NCBI GenBank assembly: GCA_963629395.1
Contig: CAVGIV010000062.1
Coordinates: 1 to 15,236 of the forward strand
Reading direction: 5' to 3'
Origin: CAG-791 sp963629395
GTDB taxonomy: Bacteria > Bacillota > Clostridia > Lachnospirales > Lachnospiraceae
DNA: 15,236 nucleotides
In this document: positions 7,002 through 15,077 of the stretch, piece after piece
How positions within the stretch are numbered: position 1 is the first letter of the stretch
How the letters are laid out: each line of letters opens with the position of its first letter
Notes under the pieces: model-generated
What the model was told of the DNA's origin: nothing
The model's database searches: none
The model's input: the letters and a program-made list of their open reading frames with translations, nothing else
Position numbers and translations under genes: made by a program

Positions 7002-9509
7002 ATGCTGGTACATCGGTTGGAGACCATTGAAAAAACAGACAACGGATACCTTTTGCATACAGACACGGCAGATGTTCTGCTGATCTTTATGACGGAGGAT
7101 ATTGTTCGGATTCGAGTTCATTTTGATAAGAATACGCCTATGCGGGAAAGCTCTTATACGTTGGTGATGACTGCCTGGGCTGATCAGATGGACGAACTCC
7201 TGAAGGAGGAGCGAATCAGAATTAAAGCACTGGATATTCCGTATAGTGAACTGGATGGCAAGCTGTTTTTTGACACCGGAAAGGTACGCTTGGTTCTGCA
7301 GAAGGAGCCATTTTACTTCACGCTGCAGGATGAGGAGGGACATATTCTCCATCAGGATCTGAAATCTAGAGCCTACGAACAGGATCAGCTGGGACGGATT
7401 GGACACTATAGCGTATTGGACCGTGAGAAGGATCATTTCTACGGGTTTGGAGAGAAGACAGGTCATCTGGACAAGAAGCTTCGCCGCATACGGATGTCCC
7501 CGAAGGATGCGATCGGACAGGATCCGGAATTTGGAGATCCATTGTACAAGCATATTCCGTTTTATATTCATGTAAATGAAGACGGATATCGGGCAGTTGG
7601 GTTGTATTATCACAATTCCTATGACTGCACATTTGACATGGGACAGGAGATTTCTGCTTACTGGGGCAGTTATTCCTGCTATCAGGCAGATGGCGGTGAT
7701 CTGGATCTGTTTTTGCTTGCAGGCCCATCGGCGGCTCATGTGCTGGACAGCTATACGAAGCTGACGGGAAGAAGCGCTCTTCCGACCAAGCAGTCTTTGG
7801 GTTATTGTGCTTCGACTATGTACTACGCAGAGCTGGAGAAGGACTGCGATCAGGAAATTTATAAGGTTATAGACAAGCACGAAAAGGAAGAGATTCCGAT
7901 TGATAATTTCTGGCTGGCCTCCGGCTATACCAGTGGTGAAGAGGATAATCGCCGATATGTGTTCAACTGGAATTACAGGAGATTTCCGGATCCGAAGGGC
8001 TTTTTTAGCGAGATGAACCGGAGAGGAATTAATGTAATTCCAAACCTGAAACCGGGAATATTGAGGAACCATCCGTATCGGAGCTATTTTGAAGAAAACG
8101 ATGTCTTTATTAAGACTCCGGATGGCAGCAGTGACTATGAAGGAAGCTGGTGGGGAGGTCCTGGGAGATTTGTGGATTTTACAAATCCAAGAGCTCGAGA
8201 GGCCTGGAAAACACTTCTGAAAAAGCAGGTCCTTGAGATGGGCACCAAGACTGTCTGGAATGACAACTGTGAAATGGACGGCGTAGAAGACCGGAATGCA
8301 CAGTGCGATTATGAAGGTCAGAAGGGAACCATGGCGGAGCTGAAGATCCTGCACTCCAACCTTATGGCATTTCTTGGAAAGCAGGCTCTGAAGGAAGTAT
8401 ATCCCGGTGAGCGGCCGTACATCATTAATCGTGCAGGCTATGCAGGAATTCAGCGGTATGCGCAGGTCTGGGCCGGAGACAATCTTACCAGCTGGAAAAC
8501 ATTAAAGTTCAATATTGCCACGATTGTAGGTATGGGACTGTCCGGCTGCTCCAATATGGGGTGTGACATCGGCGGCTTTGCCGGCCCGGCTCCGGAAGCG
8601 GAGCTGCTGCTTCGCTGGGTGCAGAACGGAATTTTCCAGCCGCGGTTCTGCATGAACTCTGCCAACAATGACAATACGGTGACACAGCCATGGATGTATG
8701 AGGAGCTTACGCCGCTTGTGCGAGAGGCGTATACACTGCGATATCGTCTGCTGCCGTATCTGTATTCTCTGATGTATGAGAGCAGCCAGAATGGCATGCC
8801 GGCATGGCGCCCGCTGTTTCTGGAGTTTCCGGATGATCCGGCATGCTATACGGATGAGAATTTGACATTCATGTTCGGCCCAGGGCTGTTGGTCGCTAAC
8901 GTGGTAGAAAAGGGAGCCAAAACGCGCAAGGTATATCTGCCGAAGGGTTGCACCTGGTATGATTTGGCGGATCATTTAAGAGCTTATGAAGGCGGACAGA
9001 CTATTGAGATTCCGGTGGAGCTGGATTCCATTCCCATGTTTTTGCGGGGTTCTTCCATTATCGTTACAACGGAGGATGTTCGGCACATTCTGAGCGATAC
9101 GATGAAGAGCATCGACCTTCTGGTGTCAGCAGAACAGGATGTTTCATTTGATCTGTACGATGATGACGGACATACAGAGAACTATCAGAACGGAGTCTAT
9201 GCCAGAACACATATTGATGTGAAATCCGGCGAACGGACTGAGATTGTCTTCGATACAGAAGGCACCTACCCCTCACCGGTGGAGAAAGTCAGTCTCCGTC
9301 TTGTCAGTAAGAAAAAAGGTGCATACTGGGCCGCTGTCAATGGAAAGCTGCTGCAGCGCCATATTATCAAGGATGAATTCGAAGCGGCAGAAAGCGGCTG
9401 GTATTATGAGTTAAGTGATCGGACCATTCTGGTGAAGTTCCCGGCAAAGCTCCAGGGGCATCTGGAACTAACCGTTTCTGCAGAGCCGTTTGACCTGATT
9501 GGCATGTGA
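7002..9509 (+). CDS. GH31 family alpha-glycosidase (alpha-glucosidase-like), cytosolic
   Basis: An 835-residue enzyme without signal peptide or membrane segment, so it should hydrolyse imported saccharide in the cytosol. The N-terminal beta-sandwich (about 1-250) precedes a TIM barrel (about 255-590). The catalytic nucleophile is probably D421 in VWNDNCEMDG, and the acid/base D493 in VWAGDNLTSW, both at the usual GH31 positions. The barrel ends with GCSNMGCDIGGF and a substrate-loop stretch ending QPWMYEE. A C-terminal sandwich has YDDDGHTENYQNG (from about 719), typical of DUF5110. Ribosome site GAGGTGA (6991-6997) precedes ATG. It is the last gene of the transporter operon, after the hairpin at 6941-6980. 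GH31 covers alpha-glucosidase, alpha-xylosidase, alpha-galactosidase and alpha-N-acetylgalactosaminidase, among others. The exact specificity cannot be set here, and alpha-glucosidase is only the default guess. Confidence 0.9.
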   Translation: MLVHRLETIEKTDNGYLLHTDTADVLLIFMTEDIVRIRVHFDKNTPMRESSYTLVMTAWADQMDELLKEERIRIKALDIPYSELDGKLFFDTGKVRLVLQKEPFYFTLQDEEGHILHQDLKSRAYEQDQLGRIGHYSVLDREKDHFYGFGEKTGHLDKKLRRIRMSPKDAIGQDPEFGDPLYKHIPFYIHVNEDGYRAVGLYYHNSYDCTFDMGQEISAYWGSYSCYQADGGDLDLFLLAGPSAAHVLDSYTKLTGRSALPTKQSLGYCASTMYYAELEKDCDQEIYKVIDKHEKEEIPIDNFWLASGYTSGEEDNRRYVFNWNYRRFPDPKGFFSEMNRRGINVIPNLKPGILRNHPYRSYFEENDVFIKTPDGSSDYEGSWWGGPGRFVDFTNPRAREAWKTLLKKQVLEMGTKTVWNDNCEMDGVEDRNAQCDYEGQKGTMAELKILHSNLMAFLGKQALKEVYPGERPYIINRAGYAGIQRYAQVWAGDNLTSWKTLKFNIATIVGMGLSGCSNMGCDIGGFAGPAPEAELLLRWVQNGIFQPRFCMNSANNDNTVTQPWMYEELTPLVREAYTLRYRLLPYLYSLMYESSQNGMPAWRPLFLEFPDDPACYTDENLTFMFGPGLLVANVVEKGAKTRKVYLPKGCTWYDLADHLRAYEGGQTIEIPVELDSIPMFLRGSSIIVTTEDVRHILSDTMKSIDLLVSAEQDVSFDLYDDDGHTENYQNGVYARTHIDVKSGERTEIVFDTEGTYPSPVEKVSLRLVSKKKGAYWAAVNGKLLQRHIIKDEFEAAESGWYYELSDRTILVKFPAKLQGHLELTVSAEPFDLIGM

Positions 9510-9532
9510 TGCTGTATGTTTGCACTCGAATT

Positions 9533-9574
9533 CTATTCCGACATCGGGCACACATGCACCTGATGTCGGAATAG
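9533..9574. terminator. Hairpin between convergent genes, probable bidirectional terminator
   Basis: CTATTCCGACATCGGG (9533-9548) pairs with CCTGATGTCGGAATAG (9559-9574). The stem is 16 bp with one G-U pair and a 10-nt loop. It lies 23 bp after the GH31 stop and 53 bp before the stop of the opposing AraC gene, the classic place for a shared terminator. Neither side has a real T-tract, so the termination role is inferred from position and stem strength. Confidence 0.6.
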
Positions 9575-9627
9575 GAAAACGCTGATTAAGACGTTTCTCA
9601 TGCCGGATTTGCACTGAGCCTGCAGCA

Positions 9628-10854
9628 TCACCGGTCCAGCATCTTGCGGTACTCTCTGGGACTGACCCCGACATAGCGCCGGAAGAGCTTTGTAAAATAG
9701 CTGAAATCCTGGATGCCGACGGCAATTGCCACCTCGGCTACACTGAGATTTGTTGTATTGAAATAACGCAGGGACGCCTGTACCCGCTGCTTGCTGATGT
9801 AGCCGGTGATGGTGTCCCCTGTTTCTTTTTTGAAGGCACCGGAGAGATAGGAAGGATTCTTGTCGAATTCCGCGGCGAGGATGGCGAGCGTCAGTTCGCC
9901 GGACAGGTGCTGATCAATGTAATTGATCACGTTTCGTATCAGGTAGGAATACCGCTCATATCCATAGTTGCGGACCAGAAGAGCGTACTTGCGCGCCATA
10001 TCAATGGGAAAATGCAGCAGCTCCTTCTCGGAGGCTGCATTTCTTATTTTCATTTCATAGATTTTCCCCTGCTGCAGCACATGCAGCGGATGTACAGAGG
10101 TATCCATCATCTTCGCAATTAAAAAAGAATTGATGCCGGAAAGCTGGTTTTGCAGCTCGGCGACGGACATATTCGTGGAAATCATGGAGTAGGCGGTAAG
10201 TGACTTCATCTGGTCCACAGCCTTGCCGGGATCACCGGAGGCTACGGCGTCCTGGAAGGCCAGCAGCCGCTTTTTGAATTCCTCCGCATAATCGGCGCTA
10301 AAGGATTGAAAGCGCTCGTTGTCATACTGCACGTCATGATGCTCCGATCGGTAGTCGACATATTCGATGTGACTTTCGGAAAAAGCGGGAAGAAACGCTG
10401 TGATGAGATGCTGCAGGAGCCGAACGACCATTTGGAGATCTACGATCGGGAGCGAGGAATAAAACTGCTGCAGTGCCAGTGTGCGGTTTGGCGGGATGTT
10501 ATTTTGGCGCACAATCCGGAGAAGATCCGACTGTGAGAGTGCCTCCGTTCGAAAAGGCATAATACATCCGAGCACCGGTGTGTCGGTCTCATCCAGCGTG
10601 ACGGCGATGTTGTAAAAGTCCAGAGTGCTCTCCATAACAATGATTTCATATCGGCTGGAGCCGGAAAGAGAGAAGACCGGTCCGCTGGTCGAATACGTTC
10701 CCCAGATCATCCTTCGAAGCCCTCTGTCAAAACGGTCAAAATCCGAGTAAGGCGGCTTCATAAGAAAGGACTCCAGTCCGAATGCATCCTGGAGTGTTTG
10801 CTGAACAATCGGAAAAAAATCCTCCGGCGTTATATCACGCGTCAATGGAAGCAT
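9628..10854 (-). CDS. AraC-family transcriptional regulator of the GH2/symporter genes
   Basis: A 408-residue regulator. The C-terminal 104 residues (about 305-408) are the AraC DNA-binding domain: YIDQHLSGELTLAILAAEF, NPSYLSGAFKKETG, SVAEVAIAVGIQDFSYFTKLF and the ending VGVSPREYRKML. The N-terminal 300 residues have no receiver domain, so this is a ligand-type regulator, not a second response regulator. The middle contains the conserved-looking HPLHVL stretch seen in many clostridial AraC proteins. The frame stays open to 10962, but those 36 extra codons cover GC-rich hairpin sequence. ATG 10854 has AAGGGGG eight bases upstream, so it is chosen. It is divergent from the GH2 gene across a 276-bp control region, the usual arrangement for a local regulator. 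Candidate operators are described separately. Confidence 0.92.
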   Translation of the reverse strand: MLPLTRDITPEDFFPIVQQTLQDAFGLESFLMKPPYSDFDRFDRGLRRMIWGTYSTSGPVFSLSGSSRYEIIVMESTLDFYNIAVTLDETDTPVLGCIMPFRTEALSQSDLLRIVRQNNIPPNRTLALQQFYSSLPIVDLQMVVRLLQHLITAFLPAFSESHIEYVDYRSEHHDVQYDNERFQSFSADYAEEFKKRLLAFQDAVASGDPGKAVDQMKSLTAYSMISTNMSVAELQNQLSGINSFLIAKMMDTSVHPLHVLQQGKIYEMKIRNAASEKELLHFPIDMARKYALLVRNYGYERYSYLIRNVINYIDQHLSGELTLAILAAEFDKNPSYLSGAFKKETGDTITGYISKQRVQASLRYFNTTNLSVAEVAIAVGIQDFSYFTKLFRRYVGVSPREYRKMLDR

Positions 10855-10882
10855 AGAACGATCCCCCTTACCCGTCCAATGT

Positions 10883-10912
10883 CTGCGCGAGCAAGCTCGC
10901 ACTGACGCGCAG
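10883..10912 (-). other. Hairpin in the 5' leader of the AraC gene
   Basis: CTGCGCG (10883-10889) can pair with CGCGCAG (10906-10912), or alternatively GCGAGC (10887-10892) can pair with GCTCGC (10895-10900). The two pairings share bases and exclude each other. The hairpin lies between the probable promoter (-10 at 10933-10938) and the ribosome site (10863-10869) of the AraC gene. Any regulatory role is speculation. Confidence 0.45.
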
Positions 10913-10932
10913 CCGCTGTCCGGGATTTGTAG

Positions 10933-10962
10933 AGTATAAATGCGAAATGGTTTCTGATTCAC
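10933..10962 (-). promoter_or_regulatory. AraC gene promoter -10 with overlapping candidate operator (site 1)
   Basis: Read on the minus strand, GTGAATCAGAAACC (10962-10949) is followed by ATTTCGCAT and then TATACT (10938-10933), a good -10. There is no good -35: its expected position falls inside the repeat motif. This fits either autoactivation or autorepression. The plus-strand form, TGC, five bases, GGTTTCTG (10941-10956), recurs at site 2. Confidence 0.5.
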
Positions 10963-10967
10963 CCAAT

Positions 10968-11012
10968 CGCAATATTAACACAAAAATAATACCAAAGCAC
11001 ACAAATATTGCG
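10968..11012. repeat. Perfect 9-bp inverted repeat in the divergent control region
   Basis: CGCAATATT (10968-10976) and AATATTGCG (11004-11012) are exact inverted copies separated by 27 bp of AT-rich sequence. The repeat sits midway between the two candidate AraC operators. It may be a dimer binding site or a bend region. No known consensus was matched. Confidence 0.55.
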
Positions 11013-11036
11013 CGAGTGTATATCACGGCTTCCTGT

Positions 11037-11065
11037 TATAGTGGCATACCAGAAACCGATATGCA
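11037..11065 (+). promoter_or_regulatory. GH2 upstream control site: -10-like TATAGT and candidate operator (site 2)
   Basis: TATAGT (11037-11042) resembles a -10, but no matching -35 is seen. CCAGAAACCGATATGCA follows at 11049-11065. On the other strand it reads TGC, five bases, GGTTTCTG, the same layout as site 1. If TATAGT is the true -10, the site lies at about +1 to +17 and would repress. If the promoter lies further down, it would activate. The GH2 ribosome site AAAGGAGGGAG is at 11114-11124. Confidence 0.42.
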
Positions 11066-11130
11066 CACGTCCACGATCCGGTAGAGGTTCCGTGAGGCGG
11101 AAGGCACAGATATAAAGGAGGGAGTTACCG

Positions 11131-13383
11131 ATGAAGAAGAACATCAACACCGGCTGGCAGTTCACAAAGGATGTCATTCCGGTACAGGAGGGTGCATCCG
11201 TACTGAGCCAGGGCAGCTGGGAGAACGTAGATCTTCCCCACACCTGGAACGGAGAAGACGGACAGGACGGCGGCAATGACTACCACAGAGGCACCTGCCT
11301 GTATGCAAAGAAAATAACCCGCGCAGAGCTTGGGGATGCACCGGTCATTTATCTGGAGTTCGAGGGCGCCAATTCCAGCGCAACCTTGTACGTAAACGGC
11401 AAAGAGGCTTGCCATCATGACGGCGGCTACTCTACCTGGAGAGTCAATGTGACCGACCTTCTGGCCGATGAGAACGAAGTGGTGGTTGCAGTTGACAATG
11501 CGGCCAATGATCACGTTTATCCGCAGATGGCAGACTTCACCTTCTACGGCGGATTGTACCGCAGCGTAAACGTCATCGGCGTTTCCGAAACCCGTTTTGA
11601 TCTGGATTACTACGGCGGACCGGCCATTATGGTAACGCCGAAGGTGGAAGGCCAGAATGCAAGCGTTGAAGTTCAGGTCTTTGTTACAGAGGCAAGGGAC
11701 GGTGACGAGCTGACATACACCATCTGGGACGGCACGAAGATGGTTGCCTCCAAGACGGTATCTGCAGAAGAGACAAAGGCAGATTTTGTAATTGAGAATG
11801 TACACCTCTGGAACGGCAAAAAGGATCCGCATCTGTATACAGCAGAGGTGCTGCTGACAAGAGGCAAGGAGACACTGGATGCCAGAAGCACACGCTTTGG
11901 CTGCCGCAGCTACAGCATCGATCCGGAGAAGGGCTTCATCTTAAACGGTGAGCGGTATCCGCTTCACGGCGTTTCCCGTCACCAGGATCGTCCGAAGAAG
12001 GGAAATGCTCTTGACCGCAAGGATCATGAGGAGGATATCAATCTGATTCTGGAGATGGGAGCCAATACCATTCGTCTGGCACACTATCAGCACGATCAGT
12101 ATTTCTACGATCTGTGCGACGAGAAGGGCCTTGTGATCTGGGCAGAGATTCCCTACATCTCCAAGCATCTTCCGAAGGGACGGGAGAACACCATCTCCCA
12201 GATGACCGAGCTCATCACCCAGAACTACAACCATCCGTGCATCGTCGTATGGGGCCTTTCCAACGAGATCACCATGGGCGGTGCGGAGGATCCGGACCTT
12301 CTGGAGAATCACCGTATTCTGAATGAGCTGTGCCATCGGATGGATCCCACCAGACTGACTACCATGGCTGTGGTATCTATGTGCAGTATGGATGCACAGT
12401 ATATTAAGATTCCGGATGTGATTTCCTACAACCACTATTATGGCTGGTACGGCGGAACCACAGATATGAACGGTGAGTTCTTCGATGCCTTCCATGCGAA
12501 ATATCCGTCCATCCCCATCGGTATGAGTGAGTACGGCTGCGAAGCCCTGAACTGGCACACATCCAATCCGATGCAGGGTGATTACACCGAGGAATACCAG
12601 GCGTACTACCACGAGGAGCTGATCAAGCAGCTCTTCACCAGAGATTTCATCTGGGCAACGCATGTGTGGAACATGTTTGATTTCGCAGCAGACTCCCGTG
12701 CAGAGGGCGGCGAGAACGGCATGAACCACAAGGGACTGGTTACCTTTGACCGCAAATATAAGAAGGATTCCTTCTATGCCTACAAGGCATGGCTTTCCGA
12801 GGATCCGTTTGTACACATCTGCGGAAAGCGCTATGTAGACCGCGTAGAGGATGTGACCAAGGTGACGGTTTATTCCAACCAGCCGGAGGTTGAGCTCTTC
12901 GTGAACGGCGAGAGCCTTGGCAAGCAGACCAGCAAGGAGCATTTCTTCTATTTCCAGGTGCCGAATAAGGGCGAGAGCATCCTGACAGCAAAGGCCGGTA
13001 CGTGCACCGATGCCAGCACCATCCGCAAGGTGGAGGTGTTCAACGAGGCGTATCGTCTCAAGGAAGAGGGCGAGGTCCTGAACTGGTTCGACATCGAGAT
13101 GCCGGAGGGCTATTACAACATCAATGATGCCATCAGTGACATTATGAAGGCTCCGGAGGGACAGGCCTTCATCGGACAGCTTTTAAAGGGCATGATGCAG
13201 GCCGGCGGTGAGAAGACAGCAGAATCCGCAGGCGTTGACGGCGAGGGCCTTATGAAGATGCTGGGCGCGTTCTCGGTAAAGCGTATGCTGAACCTGATGG
13301 GAACTGCCGGTGGCGGAAAGAAGTTCACCAGGGAAGAACTTCTGGATTTGAATGCGAAGCTGAATCAGATCAAGAAGGTTTGA
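11131..13383 (+). CDS. GH2 family beta-glycosidase (beta-galactosidase or beta-glucuronidase), cytosolic
   Basis: A 750-residue enzyme without signal peptide. Domains: jelly-roll sugar-binding domain (1-155), Ig-like domain (about 160-255), TIM barrel (about 256-555) and C-terminal parts. GVSRHQDRPKKGNAL is the GH2 signature region. The acid/base is E379 in WGLSNEI and the nucleophile E467 in IGMSEYGCE. NHKG (N532, K534) followed by LVTFDRKYKKDSFYAYKAWL fits the N-x-K position that binds the carboxylate in beta-glucuronidases. Similar N-x-KG stretches also occur in GH2 beta-galactosidases, so the substrate stays open. After an Ig-like piece (about 575-640), a helical tail of about 100 residues from N651 ends the protein. 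It starts an operon with the symporter 40 bp downstream. C-ending codons look more frequent here than in GH31 (by eye), which may mean higher expression. Confidence 0.92.
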   Translation: MKKNINTGWQFTKDVIPVQEGASVLSQGSWENVDLPHTWNGEDGQDGGNDYHRGTCLYAKKITRAELGDAPVIYLEFEGANSSATLYVNGKEACHHDGGYSTWRVNVTDLLADENEVVVAVDNAANDHVYPQMADFTFYGGLYRSVNVIGVSETRFDLDYYGGPAIMVTPKVEGQNASVEVQVFVTEARDGDELTYTIWDGTKMVASKTVSAEETKADFVIENVHLWNGKKDPHLYTAEVLLTRGKETLDARSTRFGCRSYSIDPEKGFILNGERYPLHGVSRHQDRPKKGNALDRKDHEEDINLILEMGANTIRLAHYQHDQYFYDLCDEKGLVIWAEIPYISKHLPKGRENTISQMTELITQNYNHPCIVVWGLSNEITMGGAEDPDLLENHRILNELCHRMDPTRLTTMAVVSMCSMDAQYIKIPDVISYNHYYGWYGGTTDMNGEFFDAFHAKYPSIPIGMSEYGCEALNWHTSNPMQGDYTEEYQAYYHEELIKQLFTRDFIWATHVWNMFDFAADSRAEGGENGMNHKGLVTFDRKYKKDSFYAYKAWLSEDPFVHICGKRYVDRVEDVTKVTVYSNQPEVELFVNGESLGKQTSKEHFFYFQVPNKGESILTAKAGTCTDASTIRKVEVFNEAYRLKEEGEVLNWFDIEMPEGYYNINDAISDIMKAPEGQAFIGQLLKGMMQAGGEKTAESAGVDGEGLMKMLGAFSVKRMLNLMGTAGGGKKFTREELLDLNAKLNQIKKV

Positions 13384-13423
13384 TCAGCAGCAGAATAGAC
13401 AACGAAAGAGGGGAAAGACAGAA

Positions 13424-14818
13424 ATGAGCAACAGCAGTAAAGAGGTTAGGCCGTTTGGTATCCGGGATAAGATGGGATACATGTTCGGTGATCTGGCAAA
13501 TGATTTTTCATTTATTTTCGCCAGCACCTACGTTATGGTGTTCTACACCAAGGTAATGGGCATCTCCACCGCAATGGTAGGAACGATGTTCCTGGTCGCC
13601 AGATGCGTGGATGCCTTTACCGACATCGGCATGGGACGCATCGTTGATATGTCCAAGCCGACCAAAAACGGACGGATCCGTCCGTGGATCCTGCGGATGT
13701 GCGGATTCGTGGCACTTGCATCGTTTATGATGTATCAGTCGTTTCTGGTTGATGCCTCCTATGGCGCAAAGGTAGCGTATATGTTCATCACCTACCTGCT
13801 GTGGGGCTCCGTGTTCTACACATCCATCAACATTCCCTACGGCTCCATGGCATCGGTTATCTCCAGTGAGCCTAAGGACAGAAGCTCTTTGTCGGTATTC
13901 CGTTCGGTTGGCGGCACCTTCGCAGGCATTCTGATCGGTGTGGCAGCTCCTATGCTGGTTTACTACACCGATGAGCAGGGCAATCAGGTGGTATCGGCAG
14001 GAAGAATTTCCCTTGTGGCCGGCATTTTCTCCATCTGCGCCGTAATCTTCTATCTGCTGTGCTACTTCATGACAACAGAGCGTGTAGAGTACAAGCCCAA
14101 GACGGATAAGAAGTCGACCGGCGCTACACTGAAGATCATTATCACAAACCGCGCACTTCTGGGTATGATTGCATCGGCAGTTCTGCTGCTTCTGGCATCC
14201 TTGATGTCTCAGGGAATTAATGTTTATCTGTATGCAGACTACTTTAAGAATGCATCGGCAATGTCGATTTCGTCCATGCTGATGCTGCCCTGCATCATCG
14301 TGATGGCAATCTTCTCCACGAAGCTCTCTGCCAAATTCGGCAAGAAGGAGTGCAGCACAGTCGGTATGCTGGCTTCCTGCGTGATTTACCTGATTCTGGG
14401 CATTCTGCATATCACCAACGTTTGGGTATACATCGGCGGTGCATTCCTGGCTATGCTGGGCATGTACTTCTTCCAGACACAGTGCTGGGCACTGGTAACC
14501 GACGTTATCGATGATGTAGAGGTTTCCTCCGGATCCCGTGAGGACGGCACGATTTACGGCATCTATTCCTTCTCCAGAAAGATCGGCCAGGCTATTGCAG
14601 GCGGACTTTCCGGATGGGCACTGGGCTGGATTGGCTATGACTCTCTGGCAGCAGGCCAGACTCAGGAGGTAGCGAACGGAATCTACAACCTTTCCACCTT
14701 CTTCCCGGCAGTGATTTACCTGCTGTGCGCACTGGCCCTGATCTTCATCTATCCTCTGTCCAAATCCAAGGTTGAGGCGAACGTAGCAGAGCTGAAGAAG
14801 AGAGCGGAAAAGGCGTAA
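13424..14818 (+). CDS. GPH-family sugar:cation symporter (MelB/UidB/XynB-like MFS transporter)
   Basis: A 464-residue membrane protein with about 12 hydrophobic segments. The N-terminus FGIRDKMGYMFGDLANDF and the stretch VDAFTDIGMGRIVD are typical of the glycoside-pentoside-hexuronide:cation symporters. D63 and D67 match the spacing of the paired cation-site aspartates of MelB (D55 and D59). NGRIRPWIL follows as the conserved cytoplasmic loop. Ribosome site AGAGGGG lies before ATG 13424, 40 bp after the GH2 stop, so the two form an operon. By family it imports galactosides, glucuronides or xylosides with Na+ or H+. The GH2 partner would then cleave the imported glycoside. Substrate is inferred only from this pairing. 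Confidence 0.93.
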   Translation: MSNSSKEVRPFGIRDKMGYMFGDLANDFSFIFASTYVMVFYTKVMGISTAMVGTMFLVARCVDAFTDIGMGRIVDMSKPTKNGRIRPWILRMCGFVALASFMMYQSFLVDASYGAKVAYMFITYLLWGSVFYTSINIPYGSMASVISSEPKDRSSLSVFRSVGGTFAGILIGVAAPMLVYYTDEQGNQVVSAGRISLVAGIFSICAVIFYLLCYFMTTERVEYKPKTDKKSTGATLKIIITNRALLGMIASAVLLLLASLMSQGINVYLYADYFKNASAMSISSMLMLPCIIVMAIFSTKLSAKFGKKECSTVGMLASCVIYLILGILHITNVWVYIGGAFLAMLGMYFFQTQCWALVTDVIDDVEVSSGSREDGTIYGIYSFSRKIGQAIAGGLSGWALGWIGYDSLAAGQTQEVANGIYNLSTFFPAVIYLLCALALIFIYPLSKSKVEANVAELKKRAEKA

Positions 14819-14831
14819 GGAAAAAGTAGTT

Positions 14832-15054
14832 GTTTAGCACCTGCCGATTTCAATTCTGGTAACTATTCAGAGCCCATTCGCAAAATCGCTGCTACGCAGC
14901 TTTCCTTTTGCTCATGTGGCGTTCTCGCCAAATAAAATTTCAAAATCAGCCTTAGAAATGCAAGCATTTCACGTCTGATTTATGAAATTTTGCTTGGCTC
15001 TGAATAGTTACAAGTAAGCAGCGGGGTCGCGTTGAAATACGGCAGGTGCAAAAC
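14832..15054. repeat. Outer inverted repeat enclosing the 153-bp palindromic element
   Basis: GCACCTGCCGATTTCAA (14837-14853) is matched in inverse by TTGAAATACGGCAGGTGC (15032-15049): 17 paired bases with one bulged A. GTTT (14832-14835) and AAAC (15051-15054) extend the stem past an A/A mismatch. Between the right end of the inner element (15011) and the right arm lie 20 bases, against 5 on the left. The left arm resembles the palindrome at 3757-3770 (AGCACCTGC, then T or C, then GATTT). Confidence 0.8.
14859..15011. repeat. 153-bp element with perfect 16-bp terminal inverted repeats and three internal hairpins
   Basis: It begins GTAACTATTCAGAGCC (14859-14874) and ends with the exact inverse GGCTCTGAATAGTTAC (14996-15011). 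Inside are three hairpins: GCTGC/GCAGC (14888-14900), TGGCG/CGCCA (14917-14930), and a long arm at 14935-14990. The long arm has a 15-bp stem with one bulge, and its tip carries GAAATGC/GCATTTC. The fold is a closed stem with a multi-branch loop, like a large cloverleaf. No open frame of useful size is inside. No target-site duplication flanks it. It could be a MITE-like repeat or a structured RNA in the 3' part of the symporter transcript. I do not recognise a named family. Confidence 0.85.
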
Positions 15055-15077
15055 AAATACGAATATGGGGTTACGGG

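Noticed and set aside
6657..8354. 565-codon open frame on the minus strand
   Set aside because: It is antisense across the 3' end of the second permease and the first half of GH31. It has no recognisable domain and no ribosome site, and both sense genes have clear motifs. Long antisense frames at 11941-12942 and 13508-14410 were rejected for the same reason.
10855..10962. 36 extra N-terminal residues for the AraC regulator
   Set aside because: The stretch covers the leader hairpin and the probable promoter. ATG 10854 has a strong AAGGGGG ribosome site.
14854..15016. Target-site duplication around the 153-bp element
   Set aside because: The flanks TTCTG (left) and AAGTA (right) do not match, so no insertion footprint can be claimed.
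14837..15049. CRISPR array in the repeat-rich tail
   Set aside because: Repeats are inverted and structured. There are no regularly spaced direct repeats with unique spacers.
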